Positions 55,202-64,000 of a DNA stretch of 64,000 bases are shown here, one piece after another. A program made the position numbers and the translations under genes. The notes beneath the pieces were generated by a model. That model did not search any database and had not been told where the DNA came from. It was given only the letters and a program-made list of their open reading frames with translations. The number at the start of each line of letters is the position of its first letter. Position 1 is the stretch's first letter. The stretch is from Ruegeria arenilitoris (lineage in GTDB: Bacteria; Pseudomonadota; Alphaproteobacteria; Rhodobacterales; Rhodobacteraceae): contig NZ_WPZQ01000011.1 in NCBI RefSeq assembly GCF_013030265.1, positions 1 to 64,000 of the forward strand. Reading direction: 5' to 3'.

Positions 55202-56760
55202 TAATCCTGATCAGGTTTTTCCGATTTCCGCTGCGCGATATAGTCTTTCAGCGCGGCATCTATATCCGGGTCAAGACCAGGATCTTCGTAATTCTGGAGC
55301 TGTTCCTTCCAGATTGCGTTTGCGCGTTTGGCGGCGTCTTTCGATCCGTCAGCTTGCCATTGCTCGAAAGAACTGTCGTCAGGTGTCCAGGGTCGAAACA
55401 GGGCAGTCATGAAATTGGCCTGCGTGTGCTCTGATCCAAGAAAGTGCTGCCCCGGTCCCGTGGCTGCGATTGCTTCCATGGCCTGTGCATTTTCGCTCAG
55501 GTCAATCCCGTCAAAGAAACGCGCTACCTTACCGCAAAGATCGTGATCGATGATCGTTTTTTCGAAGGACGTGACCAGTCCTCCTTCCAGCCAGCCGGTG
55601 GCATGATTGATCAGGTTTGCCCCTGCGAACATCGACATCAACAAACCCCAGGCTGCCTCTTGCTGGCTTTGTGCGTCAGGCACTTTCGATGAACTGAGCG
55701 TTCCGACAGTGTGCAATGGCACGCCCAGTCTGCGGGCCAGCTGCCCGGCGGCCAATACCATTAATCCAGCCTCGGGCGTGCCAAATGTGGGCGCACCTGA
55801 CTTCATCGACATCGTTGATGCGAAGCTACCCATCAGGCAGGGCGCGCCCGGCGCGACAAGCTGAACCAGCGTCATGGCTGCCATGGTTTCAGCAAGTACC
55901 TGCGCGAGGGTCCCCGCTACTGTTGTGGGTGACATCGCCCCGGTCAGAACCCATGGCGTGCAAGCGACGGGCTGTCCCGCTCGCGCATAGGTCTTTAACG
56001 CTCCGGACATATGGCTATCCATCACCAGCGGAGCGTTTGTATTTGAAACGCAATACAGAACCGGGTTTTCGGCGACAAAATCCGCCCCGAACAAAATGCG
56101 CGCCATATCAATCGCATGGCCCGCGCGTTCGGCTCCGATAAATGCTCCCATGAATGCCCGGTCAGAGTATCGGATATGGGCATACAGCATATCCAGGTGT
56201 CGTTTGTTGGCCGGCAGGTCGACCGGCTCACAAACAACCCCGCCAGAATGGTGAAGCCAGGGCAGGTTGTGATGGAGTTTCACCAGATTGGTGAAATCCT
56301 CGTAGGAGGCGTAGCGCCGCCCCCGATCCAGATCATGGACGAAAGGCGGCCCCCAAGACGGACACAAGACAGTTGCGTCTCCGCCAAGTTGCACATTGTT
56401 CGCTGGATTCCGCGCATGCTGAACAAATTCGGACGGAGCAGTGGTTGTGATCTTGTTGCGGCAGAACCCCGGGGCAAAACGCACCCTTGTCCCTGAAACA
56501 TCGCACCCCGCGTCGGCAAAAATTTTCAGGATCCCTGGATCATCCTGAAACTCCATCCCGGTTTCTGCCAGAATGCGATCGGCATTGGCTTCAATCTGCT
56601 CCAATCCCGCTTCGCTCAGAACATTGAACGTCGAGAGTTTTCGCACGACAAACGGAGTACGAGGCTCGGCTGCGGGGGCTCGTTTCGCATCTCGGCGCTT
56701 ATGTCTTCGTTGACGTTCCATGTGCGCAACGTCGCAGCCGGATTGACAGTTTCCAATCAT
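55195..56760 (-). CDS. Trimethylamine methyltransferase MttB-family protein (non-pyrrolysine)
   Basis: 521 residues of the MttB superfamily; the frame has no in-frame UAG, so it is a non-pyrrolysine member. Such members demethylate quaternary amines such as glycine betaine, proline betaine or carnitine, passing the methyl to a corrinoid protein. Recognisable parts are LSTFNVLSEAGLEQIEANAD, ILAETGMEFQDDPGILKIFA, CSNTNAPLVMDS-like (VSNTNAPLVMDSHMSGALK) and SFASTMSMKSGAPTFGTPEA. The start may instead be the ATG at 56721; neither has a good ribosome binding site. It is divergent from a LysR gene. No corrinoid protein or activase is in the window. Aerobic relatives often sit beside DMGDH-like genes. 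Confidence 0.88.
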   Translation of the reverse strand: MIGNCQSGCDVAHMERQRRHKRRDAKRAPAAEPRTPFVVRKLSTFNVLSEAGLEQIEANADRILAETGMEFQDDPGILKIFADAGCDVSGTRVRFAPGFCRNKITTTAPSEFVQHARNPANNVQLGGDATVLCPSWGPPFVHDLDRGRRYASYEDFTNLVKLHHNLPWLHHSGGVVCEPVDLPANKRHLDMLYAHIRYSDRAFMGAFIGAERAGHAIDMARILFGADFVAENPVLYCVSNTNAPLVMDSHMSGALKTYARAGQPVACTPWVLTGAMSPTTVAGTLAQVLAETMAAMTLVQLVAPGAPCLMGSFASTMSMKSGAPTFGTPEAGLMVLAAGQLARRLGVPLHTVGTLSSSKVPDAQSQQEAAWGLLMSMFAGANLINHATGWLEGGLVTSFEKTIIDHDLCGKVARFFDGIDLSENAQAMEAIAATGPGQHFLGSEHTQANFMTALFRPWTPDDSSFEQWQADGSKDAAKRANAIWKEQLQNYEDPGLDPDIDAALKDYIAQRKSEKPDQDYY

Positions 56761-56801
56761 ATTCGCACAGTATTAGGTATTCTTATACTAATGATGATCT
56801 C

Positions 56802-57764
56802 ATGCCCGACCGTCGAACTCTATCACCTGGCCTGATCCGCTCTCTCGAGGTCTTTATTGCCGTCGCCGAAACTGGGCAAATGCGTTCTGGCGCACGGTTG
56901 TTGGGCCTGTCCCAACCCGCAGCTTCGCAACATATAGCCGCGTTGGAAAAGGCCTTTGCCACCCAGCTGATTGATCGCAGTGTTCGGCCAGCACGATTGA
57001 CCCACGCCGGAATGCGGCTGCACAATCGAGCCCAGAAAATTTTGCATGCCCTTTCCGATATGGAATCTGAACTACGCCACATTGGGGAAGGCTCTATCAA
57101 TCTGCTGCGCGTGGGTATTCAAGCTTCGATCGCTACCACCTTGACGCCGTCGCTGGTTACGCTGGCCCAACAGGAGTTTGGGGTCGAGGACATCACCCTT
57201 CACGCAGGACAGAGTGGCAATCACGAGCATCTTCTCCGCACAAAACAGGCCGATCTTGCGATAACCTCGAACCCGTTCCTCGATATGGACGGGCTGGAGC
57301 GGCATCACATATTGAAAGAAGACTACTTGCTGGTTCTACCCGCTGACTATGACGGCCCTACAAGCAGCCTTGAGGCGATCCAAAGAAAGCTACCTTTGGT
57401 TCGGTTTGGAGATACGACAAACGCGGGCCGCCAGATTGCCCAACATCTTCGCAGGCTGCGGTTTGAACCGGATAGAGTGATTCAGGCCGATCGCTCGAGC
57501 ATGGTGACCTCCTGCGTGGCTGCAGGGCAAGGTTTCAGCCTTTTGACGCCAACCCTGTTGATTGACGGGATGGTCGAGAACATGCAGCTTCGCCTGCTTG
57601 AGTTGCCGGTGGTTGGTCTTTCGCGCACGCTGACTGTCGTCGCCCGAAAGGGGGAACTGCAGAACTTACCGAAAGCAATCGCCGCGTTGTCCAAACAAAA
57701 GCTGACACATCATATTGCAGAATATGTCGGGAAGATCGGATCCCAGAGTGTAGATCGTTCTTAA
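56802..57764 (+). CDS. LysR-family transcriptional regulator
   Basis: 320 residues with a slightly longer C-terminus than usual. The helix-turn-helix is RSLEVFIAVAETGQMRSGAR with LSQPAASQHIAALEKAFATQ following. The effector domain starts near residue 100. Divergent from the MttB-family gene by 41 bp; it likely controls the MttB gene and possibly the amine-demethylation operon. Its 3' end shares a bidirectional terminator with the beta-oxidation genes. Confidence 0.93.
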   Translation: MPDRRTLSPGLIRSLEVFIAVAETGQMRSGARLLGLSQPAASQHIAALEKAFATQLIDRSVRPARLTHAGMRLHNRAQKILHALSDMESELRHIGEGSINLLRVGIQASIATTLTPSLVTLAQQEFGVEDITLHAGQSGNHEHLLRTKQADLAITSNPFLDMDGLERHHILKEDYLLVLPADYDGPTSSLEAIQRKLPLVRFGDTTNAGRQIAQHLRRLRFEPDRVIQADRSSMVTSCVAAGQGFSLLTPTLLIDGMVENMQLRLLELPVVGLSRTLTVVARKGELQNLPKAIAALSKQKLTHHIAEYVGKIGSQSVDRS

Positions 57765-57819
57765 CTGGTGCATCGGTCTCACCATGGAGTATCGGATATT
57801 GATCCAAACTATGCACGCA

Positions 57820-57858
57820 AAGAAGGGCGAGGCGCATTGTCAGCACCTCGCCCCCTTT
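57820..57858. terminator. Bidirectional terminator between convergent genes
   Basis: A stem GGGCGAGG (57825-57832) / CCTCGCCC (57846-57853) flanked by AAAG-like and CTTT-like arms, with a T-rich stretch after it on the plus strand. It sits between the convergent LysR and FadB/J-type genes and suits both. Confidence 0.65.
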
Positions 57859-57877
57859 GTTGTCTGATGATTTAATA

Positions 57878-60019
57878 CTAGCAGAACTCCAATTGATCCG
57901 CTGCGTGTTTCTTCAGGATATCAGGTGGTGCAAAGCGGTCGCCGTATTTAGAGGACAGTTCTTCACACCGGGCCACGAACCGGTCCAGCCCGTAGGTGTT
58001 GACGAATTGTATGTATCCCCCGGTATGAACAGGGGCGCCGATGCCCAGGATCGAACCAACATTGCCGTCCGCGACTGAACGCAGCACGCCTTCTTCCAGA
58101 CAGCGCAGGGTTTCCAGGATAGCCCGGAACATGATGCGGTCCTGAATGTCCTGATCGGGCAGGTCTGACCCCTCTTTGCGCCACGCTGCTAAGCCAGACC
58201 AGATTTCCTTGCCAGCCTCAGTATAATCATAGAACCCCTTGCCAGTCGCCCGGCCGGGTCTGTCATGCTCAGCAACCAGTTCACGGACCAATTTGCGGGC
58301 CTCAGGCGTCACCTCTTCTGTCGGATCCTGAAGGCCCATCTGTACTTGCGTGTTGTAAATGTCATCTACAAGCTTCAACTGTACCTCATCCAGCAAAGAG
58401 AGCATTCCGGTTGGCATACCCGTCAGGCGCGACAGGTTGTCGACGCGCAATGGATCCTGTCCCTCCGCCACCAGTTGTGCGGCCTCAAGCATCTTTGTGC
58501 CAATGGTACGCGAGGTGTAGAACCCGGTCTTGTCGCCTACGATAATCGGCGTCTTTTTGATTTGGCGTGCGAAATCAAAGGCCCGCGCCAGGGTTTCGTC
58601 CGACGTCATGTCGCCTGCGATGATCTCAAGCAACGGCATCTTATCGACGGGCGAGAAAAAGTGCAGTCCAACGAAGTTTTCCGGCTTACCCGACTCTTCC
58701 GCCAAACGCGTGATAGGCAACGTTGAGGTGTTTGATCCCCAGAAACCGCCTTCGGCCAGCAGTTCCTCGTGTTCGGCCAATACTGCATTCTTGATATCGA
58801 TCTTTTCGAAAACCGCTTCGATGATCAGATCGCATCCTTTGACTTCTTCGGCCTTGTCAGTCGGCGTGATCAGCGCCAGCACCGCATCCCGCTTCTCCGG
58901 CGTCATACGTCCTTTATCGACACGCTTGTTTAACAGCATTGCGGTGTAGGCTTTGCCGCGTTCCGCAGCCTCAAGCGTCATATCCTTAAGTACAACAGGA
59001 ATACCTGCCATCGCCGCCGAATAGGTGATGCCCTGACCCATCATACCAGCACCCAGAATGCCGAGGCGTTCCACTTTTGAGCGTGGGACATCCGGCGGGC
59101 GTGATGCTCCGCCATTAACCTTGTTCATGCCAAAGAACAGTGTTTCGATCATGTTCTTGGTCGGAGCCAGCGGTGTTAGCGAAGCAAAGCGGCGGCTTTC
59201 GTAGCGCTGAGCTGTATCGAAATCGATACGACCCGCGGCCTCGGTCATGATGTCCAGAATGCGCGTTGGCGCGGGCATCAATCCTTTGGTTTTTTTGAAC
59301 AACATAGCCGCAGCGCCTGCGATGCGCGGCGCATTCTTGGGTGATGCCGACGGGCCGCCGGGGATTTTGTAGCCTTTTGTGTCCCAGGGCTGTGTCACTG
59401 CTGCTTCGTCTCCCTGAACCGACAGGATGTACTCCTTTGCGCGGTCCAGCAGCTGATCCGGGGCAACGACATCATGGATCAGTCCCGCGGCCAACGCCTT
59501 TTGTGGATTCACCTGACGACCTTCCAATAGGAAAGGCATCGCGGCTTCAAGGCCCAACAGCCAGGTCAGGCGCACCGTGCCACCACCACCGGGCAGCAGG
59601 CCCAGCGTGACCTCAGGCAGACCGATCTTGGTTTTAGGGTTCTCCGCAGCGATGCGATAATTGCAAGCCAGGCAGATTTCATAGCCACCGCCAAGCGCCG
59701 CACCATTGATTGCAGCAACAACCGGGACTGGTAATTTCTCCAGCCGGCGCATGACAGCTTTGGTGCCTTCCACGTTCTCAAACAGGGCCTCGACCCCATC
59801 CGGAGTTATGGATTTCAGCATGTTTAGATCGCCACCGGCAAAGAAGGTTTCCTTGGCCGACGTCCAGATGACACCCTTTAGATCGTCCTCGGCTTCGATC
59901 TTATCCACGGCTTCGCGGAACTGCGGCAGAAAGGCGTCGTTCATCGCATTTACGGGACCGTCCATGTCCATGGTGACAGTCACGATGCCCTTGGCGTCTT
60001 TTTCATAAGCAAATGCCAT
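57878..60019 (-). CDS. Bifunctional enoyl-CoA hydratase/3-hydroxyacyl-CoA dehydrogenase (FadB/FadJ type)
   Basis: 713 residues. The N-terminal crotonase domain has [20 protein letters not shown] and [20 protein letters not shown] with the catalytic Glu of the second motif. The NAD-binding domain begins near residue 325 with [20 protein letters not shown], and a C-terminal 3HCDH domain has [13 protein letters not shown] sequence ([20 protein letters not shown]). It catalyses the second and third steps of beta-oxidation, hydration and NAD-dependent oxidation. It starts 15 bp after the thiolase gene, forming a two-gene operon. Confidence 0.95.
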   Translation of the reverse strand: MAFAYEKDAKGIVTVTMDMDGPVNAMNDAFLPQFREAVDKIEAEDDLKGVIWTSAKETFFAGGDLNMLKSITPDGVEALFENVEGTKAVMRRLEKLPVPVVAAINGAALGGGYEICLACNYRIAAENPKTKIGLPEVTLGLLPGGGGTVRLTWLLGLEAAMPFLLEGRQVNPQKALAAGLIHDVVAPDQLLDRAKEYILSVQGDEAAVTQPWDTKGYKIPGGPSASPKNAPRIAGAAAMLFKKTKGLMPAPTRILDIMTEAAGRIDFDTAQRYESRRFASLTPLAPTKNMIETLFFGMNKVNGGASRPPDVPRSKVERLGILGAGMMGQGITYSAAMAGIPVVLKDMTLEAAERGKAYTAMLLNKRVDKGRMTPEKRDAVLALITPTDKAEEVKGCDLIIEAVFEKIDIKNAVLAEHEELLAEGGFWGSNTSTLPITRLAEESGKPENFVGLHFFSPVDKMPLLEIIAGDMTSDETLARAFDFARQIKKTPIIVGDKTGFYTSRTIGTKMLEAAQLVAEGQDPLRVDNLSRLTGMPTGMLSLLDEVQLKLVDDIYNTQVQMGLQDPTEEVTPEARKLVRELVAEHDRPGRATGKGFYDYTEAGKEIWSGLAAWRKEGSDLPDQDIQDRIMFRAILETLRCLEEGVLRSVADGNVGSILGIGAPVHTGGYIQFVNTYGLDRFVARCEELSSKYGDRFAPPDILKKHAADQLEFC

Positions 60020-60034
60020 TGCTTTGATCCTTCC

Positions 60035-61243
60035 TTACACGCGTTCGATCAGGGTCGAGATACCCATGCCACCGCCAATGCACAGCGACAGCATTGCGCG
60101 TTTGGCGGCACGCCGCTCCAGCTCATCCAACATGGTTGAGACCAGCATCGCGCCGGTTGCTCCCAGAGGGTGGCCCATGGCGATTGCGCCACCGTTCACA
60201 TTGGTGATCTCATGATCGATACCCAGATCTTTCATGTAACGCATGGCGACCGAGGCGAAGGCTTCGTTAATTTCCCACAGGTCGATATGGTTTACGTTCA
60301 GTCCGGCCTTATCCAGACATTTTTTTGCAGCCGGCCCCGGACCCGCCAGCATGATGACCGGGTCTGTAGACACCATTGTGGCCTGCACGATGCGACCGCG
60401 CGGCTCCAACCCCAGATCCTTGCCTGCCTGTTCCGACCCGATCAGAACCGAAGCGGATCCGTCCACGATGCCCGAAGAGTTGCCGGGTGTATGAACGTGA
60501 TTGATGCGCGCTACTTCGGGGTATTTCGACAGAGCCATGTCGTCATAGCCATAGCTGCCCATGGCCGCGAAGGACGGGTTCAGGGCGCCCAGCTTCTGCA
60601 TGTCGGTGTCGGGTTTGATGAAATCGTCCCGATCCAAGATGGTCAGGCCACTTTCGTCGCAAACCGGAACCACGGACTTGTCGAACCAACCACTGTCACG
60701 TGCGTGGGCAGCGCGGCGCTGGCTTTCTACTGCAAAAGCATCAACGTCCTCTCGGCTGTAGCCGTCGATGGTAGCGATCAGATCGGCACCGATGCCCTGC
60801 GGCACGGCACGTTGATCCATGATCATGTCGGGATCCAGATACATCGCACCACCGGATGACCCCATGGGTACGCGGCTCATGGATTCCACGCCACCTGCGA
60901 CCATCAGGTCCTCTTGCCCGGCGATGATCTTAGCGGCTGCCGTGTTCACTGCCTCAAGCCCGGACCCACAGAAGCGGTCCAACTGTACGCCCGACACAGA
61001 TTCGTCCCAATGTGCAGCTTGCACTGCGCCTTTGGCGATATCGCTGCCCTGATCGCCCACGGGTGAGACACACCCCAGCACCACATCACCAACGCGACTG
61101 GTATCCAGATCGTGACGGCTCTGCAATTCGCGCAACAGACCCGCGGCAAGTTGAACGGGTTTGACCTCATGCAGTGTTCCGCTGGCCTTGCCACGCGAAC
61201 GCGGCGTGCGGATGGCATCGTAGATATAGGCGGCGTTCGCCAT
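60035..61243 (-). CDS. Acetyl-CoA C-acyltransferase (thiolase)
   Basis: 402 residues of the thiolase II family. The acyl-accepting Cys is C92 in [15 protein letters not shown]; the [19 protein letters not shown] motif carries the active-site His, and the C-terminal [13 protein letters not shown] the second Cys. Length is normal. It is the first gene of the beta-oxidation pair and probably catalyses the last, thiolytic step. The divergent AraC regulator is a likely controller. Confidence 0.95.
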   Translation of the reverse strand: MANAAYIYDAIRTPRSRGKASGTLHEVKPVQLAAGLLRELQSRHDLDTSRVGDVVLGCVSPVGDQGSDIAKGAVQAAHWDESVSGVQLDRFCGSGLEAVNTAAAKIIAGQEDLMVAGGVESMSRVPMGSSGGAMYLDPDMIMDQRAVPQGIGADLIATIDGYSREDVDAFAVESQRRAAHARDSGWFDKSVVPVCDESGLTILDRDDFIKPDTDMQKLGALNPSFAAMGSYGYDDMALSKYPEVARINHVHTPGNSSGIVDGSASVLIGSEQAGKDLGLEPRGRIVQATMVSTDPVIMLAGPGPAAKKCLDKAGLNVNHIDLWEINEAFASVAMRYMKDLGIDHEITNVNGGAIAMGHPLGATGAMLVSTMLDELERRAAKRAMLSLCIGGGMGISTLIERV

Positions 61244-61341
61244 CAGGGACCTCCAAACTCTATTCAGTGCGCAGCGTGACAGCCAGATAGGCAGGCAACA
61301 ATGATCTGGTGATACAAAAAAATAGACATTATCTTACATGA

Positions 61342-62337
61342 ATGGCGGTTCTCATTCCGGCGGTTTTTGCTGTTAATCTACTTCAGGGTGTGACGCGGCG
61401 CGGGGGCGATCCCGCGGCTATTCTAAGACATGCCGGATTAGATAGTGCGGCGCGTCCATTATCTCATCCAAACTTCGTCAAACTGGTCCGCACAGTAACG
61501 CTGACACTCGATGATGAACTAGGGGGGTTGCAGGAACGGCCGCAGCGCATTGGAAGCACAGCCATACTCGCAGCTCACGCAAGTCACGCCGAATCCTTGG
61601 GTGATGCTTATCGTCGAACAGTCCAATTCATGGACATTATAGACAATTCATTCCGCTACACGTTTCGCGAAGAGGGTGAGAGCGCCATATTCGAGATGGT
61701 GCGCATACCCGGGCGAGTGGTGCTCAACGAGCTTGCGGTTGAAATGATCATGGTACTGGTCAATCGAATGCTCAGTTGGCTGGCGGGCAATAAAGGCGCC
61801 GTCAACCGGGCCTGGTTCGACTATCCCAGCCCGCCCCATGCGCCGATCTATCGGGCGATGTTCATGCAGGCGCCGGTACGGTTCGAGCAATCCAGCAGCG
61901 GTCTGGCAATCCCGCGAAACCTGATGAAATTGCCGCTTGTACGCACGGAAGAACAGGCCATGGCATATGCCCGGCGTACGCCTCTGGACGCTTTTTTACC
62001 GGTGGACGGCACCACAGGCCTGGCGCTTGAGGCCGCACTTACCATTGATGCAATTCTGACCCGTGAAGGCAGACTTGCGGATATGGACGAGGTCGGTCGC
62101 AACCTGAACATGCCCAGCCACAGGTTGCGTCGGAGTCTTAAGCTTGAAGGCGTGGATTATTCGGACCTGCGTAAGCAGGTCCGGCGCGATCTGGCTGTAC
62201 GTTTGCTGACAACAACGGATCTGTCCATCGAAGTTATTGCGGCGCGCGCCGGGTTTAGTGAGGCCAGCTCTTTTATTCGTGCCTTCAGGGGATGGACTGG
62301 TTTGACACCGCGCGCTTATCGCGTCTCAGACCTTTAA
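61342..62337 (+). CDS. AraC-family transcriptional regulator
   Basis: 331 residues. The N-terminal half (LLQGVTRRGGDPAAILRHAG onward) is the arabinose-binding-like domain of the OruR/ArgR-type AraC group, and the C-terminal double helix-turn-helix includes LNMPSHRLRRSLKLEGVDYS and AARAGFSEASSFIRAFRGWT. No good ribosome binding site precedes the ATG. It is divergent from the thiolase gene and converges on the acyl-CoA dehydrogenase gene (8-bp gap), so it probably regulates fatty-acid-like degradation here. Confidence 0.92.
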   Translation: MAVLIPAVFAVNLLQGVTRRGGDPAAILRHAGLDSAARPLSHPNFVKLVRTVTLTLDDELGGLQERPQRIGSTAILAAHASHAESLGDAYRRTVQFMDIIDNSFRYTFREEGESAIFEMVRIPGRVVLNELAVEMIMVLVNRMLSWLAGNKGAVNRAWFDYPSPPHAPIYRAMFMQAPVRFEQSSSGLAIPRNLMKLPLVRTEEQAMAYARRTPLDAFLPVDGTTGLALEAALTIDAILTREGRLADMDEVGRNLNMPSHRLRRSLKLEGVDYSDLRKQVRRDLAVRLLTTTDLSIEVIAARAGFSEASSFIRAFRGWTGLTPRAYRVSDL

Positions 62338-62345
62338 ACTTGCTG

Positions 62346-63503
62346 CTATTGGCCCGCTAGGCCCATCTGTCGCACCGCCAGATCACGCATGATCTCTTCC
62401 GAACCGCCGCCTATTGCCATTATTTTGATCTCACGCCAGACACGTTCGACCGGGTTGCCCAGCATGTAGGCCGCACCGCCAAAAACCTGCATCGCCTCAG
62501 AGGCGACAAATTCCAGCGACTTTGTCGCCTGTACCTTGGCCTTGGCAAGTTCGGCAACGGGCATCAAGCCTTGCTCAATCGCCCAACAGATGCGCTCGAT
62601 ATATGCCTCGTTCATATCGATCCGGGCAGACATTTCCGCAAATTTGTGGCCGATTACCTGGTGCTCAATCAGCCGTTTTCCAAAGGTCTCGCGTTCGCGC
62701 GCCCACGCAAGCGCGCTGTCGTAACACAGTTTCATCATGCCCAGTGAAGCAGATGTCAGCCCCAACCGTTCAAAATTGAAATTGTTCATGATCGCGATAA
62801 AGCCTTTATTTTCAGGCCCCAAAAGCGCGTCCGCATCAAGTTCGCAATCGTCGAAATGCAATGTCGCCTGCTGCGAACTATGCCAACCCATTTTACCACC
62901 CAGCGGGGTGCGGCTGAAGCCCGGCGCATCGAAAGGAACAAGAAACAAGGAAATCCCGGCCAGTCCCGGACCCCCGGTGCGGGCGCCAATCACAAACCAT
63001 TCGGCATCCATCCCACCGGTAATGTAGGTTTTTTCGCCGTTCAGGATCCATTTCCCGCCTTTGAGCTCGGCCCGTGTCTTAATGTTGGCCACGTCCGATC
63101 CTGCACCGGGCTCTGTTATGCCAAGGGCAGACATCATTCGTCCGCCGATAATCTCCGGCAGGACCGTTTTCTTGAACTCTTCAGATGCGAACTGTGCAAT
63201 CGGGCTGATTGAGATCGTACGACCACCTACCGCCGCGCCGATACCTGACGCGCCACATCCAAACAGAATTTCGCTGTAGTCATGACGCATGAACGCATTG
63301 TCGAAACCCAAGCCGCCATATTCTTCATCGATTCCAAAACCAAAGACGCCAAACTCCGCGATTGCAGCATGCAACTCCCAAGGAACTCCGCGATCCGCTT
63401 CCCATTGTTCTATGTGAGGTTTGATTTCTGCATCAACAAAACGCCCGAAATCGCGCCGAAAAGCCTCGCGCTCGGGCGTCATGAAGGGGGATGGCATTGT
63501 CAT
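62346..63503 (-). CDS. Acyl-CoA dehydrogenase
   Basis: 385 residues. Signatures include ALGITEPGAGSDVANIKTRA (FAD/substrate), GEKTYITGGMDAEWFVIGAR and the C-terminal AMQVFGGAAYMLGNPVERVW with IMAIGGGSEEIMRDLAVR. It catalyses the first, FAD-dependent alpha-beta dehydrogenation of acyl-CoA. It overlaps the upstream TetR gene by four bases, so is likely co-transcribed with and repressed by it. Product assignment to short, branched or long chains is not possible. Confidence 0.95.
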   Translation of the reverse strand: MTMPSPFMTPEREAFRRDFGRFVDAEIKPHIEQWEADRGVPWELHAAIAEFGVFGFGIDEEYGGLGFDNAFMRHDYSEILFGCGASGIGAAVGGRTISISPIAQFASEEFKKTVLPEIIGGRMMSALGITEPGAGSDVANIKTRAELKGGKWILNGEKTYITGGMDAEWFVIGARTGGPGLAGISLFLVPFDAPGFSRTPLGGKMGWHSSQQATLHFDDCELDADALLGPENKGFIAIMNNFNFERLGLTSASLGMMKLCYDSALAWARERETFGKRLIEHQVIGHKFAEMSARIDMNEAYIERICWAIEQGLMPVAELAKAKVQATKSLEFVASEAMQVFGGAAYMLGNPVERVWREIKIMAIGGGSEEIMRDLAVRQMGLAGQ

Positions 63504-64000
63504 TCTACTTCCTCAATCTTGGCGTTGTTCGGGGAAACAACGCGAAGCTGGCTTTCCATCATTCGCGCAAACCGTCCCATCATCTTCGTCAGATATTCCG
63601 GTGATGAAACGAATTTTTCGTGCAACAAAAGACCGCGTAAGAAATTCCGGGAAATGCTCCACAACAATTCGGTGTCGTCTCGGTCACCTGAAACGCTGGC
63701 GTACTGGCTGGCGATGAGGTTCAGATTGGATTTGTCCCAGTCCCTCAGGCTCTGTTCGAGCAGCTCGAACAGGTCCGCATCCGTCCGGCATGCAACCAGA
63801 ATCTCGACGATCGCGCGACCGCCCGAAGAGTTTACGATGTTGCTCCAGGACGACATGATCAGATCATAGACAGGCGGTGGAGTGCTGCCCCGCTTCCAGA
63901 TCGGGCTCTGTGCATTGTCCAAAAGCCGCATTGCAGTCGCGGCAACAAGTGCTTGCTTGGTCGGGAAGTGATGCGTGATGGCCCCGCGCGAGATATCCGC
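63500..64000 (-). CDS. TetR-family transcriptional regulator (5' end outside the window)
   Basis: Partial gene; 166 codons lie in the window. The visible frame extends to the right edge and begins inside the TetR helix-turn-helix (ADISRGAITHHFPTKQALVA), followed by an effector domain with ARMMESQLRVV near the end. An internal ATG at 63931 lies after the helix-turn-helix and is not the true start. It overlaps the acyl-CoA dehydrogenase by four bases. It likely represses that gene in response to an acyl-CoA. Confidence 0.88.
   Translation of the reverse strand, partial: ADISRGAITHHFPTKQALVAATAMRLLDNAQSPIWKRGSTPPPVYDLIMSSWSNIVNSSGGRAIVEILVACRTDADLFELLEQSLRDWDKSNLNLIASQYASVSGDRDDTELLWSISRNFLRGLLLHEKFVSSPEYLTKMMGRFARMMESQLRVVSPNNAKIEEVE

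Noticed and set aside
55195..56760. Pyrrolysine-type trimethylamine methyltransferase
   Set aside because: The frame has no in-frame UAG and runs full length; no pyl genes are present.
1..64000. Genomic island, prophage or insertion sequence
   Set aside because: No transposase, integrase, tRNA-flanked site or terminal inverted repeats were recognised, and gene style is uniform.

Overview
The window looks like chromosomal DNA of a marine-type alphaproteobacterium, most likely of the Rhodobacterales/Roseobacter group. This is inferred from moderate-to-high GC, strong AGGAGG-type ribosome binding sites, many four-base ATGA overlaps in operons, and the gene content: TRAP and Liv-type ABC transporters, dimethylglycine-dehydrogenase-like flavoproteins, a non-pyrrolysine MttB homologue, fused CoA transferases and many LysR regulators. 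I saw no rRNA, tRNA, CRISPR array, insertion sequence, phage gene or replication origin.

Layout. (1) 0.1-3.6 kb: a minus-strand operon (LLM flavin monooxygenase, flavin reductase, tautomerase, alpha/beta hydrolase) with a divergent LysR. (2) 3.8-7.8 kb: secreted amidohydrolase, dodecin, NDH-2/AIF-like flavoprotein with a divergent HxlR regulator. (3) 8.2-14.0 kb: a 1906-residue autotransporter made of about 31/32-residue repeats, including an exact-length duplication of a nine-unit block. (4) 14.5-24.0 kb: metallo-beta-lactamase-fold protein/LysR pair; HupE-like protein, parvulin and DUF3604 protein; NmrA-like protein and LysR; 2-oxoglutarate oxygenase. (5) 24.2-29.4 kb: GlxA-type AraC regulator divergent from a double CoA transferase followed by an N,N-dimethylformamidase-like protein. 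(6) 29.9-35.2 kb: a cyclase/AAA/TPR protein divergent from a two-gene RiPP locus, with an NHLP/Os1348-like precursor 6 bp upstream of a B12-binding radical SAM RiPP maturase; this is the most interesting part of the window. (7) 35.5-43.2 kb: serine hydrolase; IclR-TRAP operon divergent from a GMC oxidoreductase, with a palindromic candidate operator between them. (8) 43.7-57.8 kb: a five-gene Liv-type ABC transporter, then a class III aminotransferase with two DMGDH-like flavoproteins, a sulfotransferase-like protein, an MttB-family methyltransferase and a LysR. Together these suggest uptake and demethylation of a quaternary amine or betaine. (9) 57.9-64.0 kb: fatty-acid beta-oxidation genes (FadB/J-type enzyme, thiolase, acyl-CoA dehydrogenase) with AraC and TetR regulators; the TetR gene runs off the right edge.

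The theme is catabolism of small organic compounds under local regulators that are mostly divergently transcribed. Both transporter operons carry a GC-rich hairpin just after the binding-protein gene, which would favour high binding-protein expression. Functions are read from family motifs; no database search was possible.
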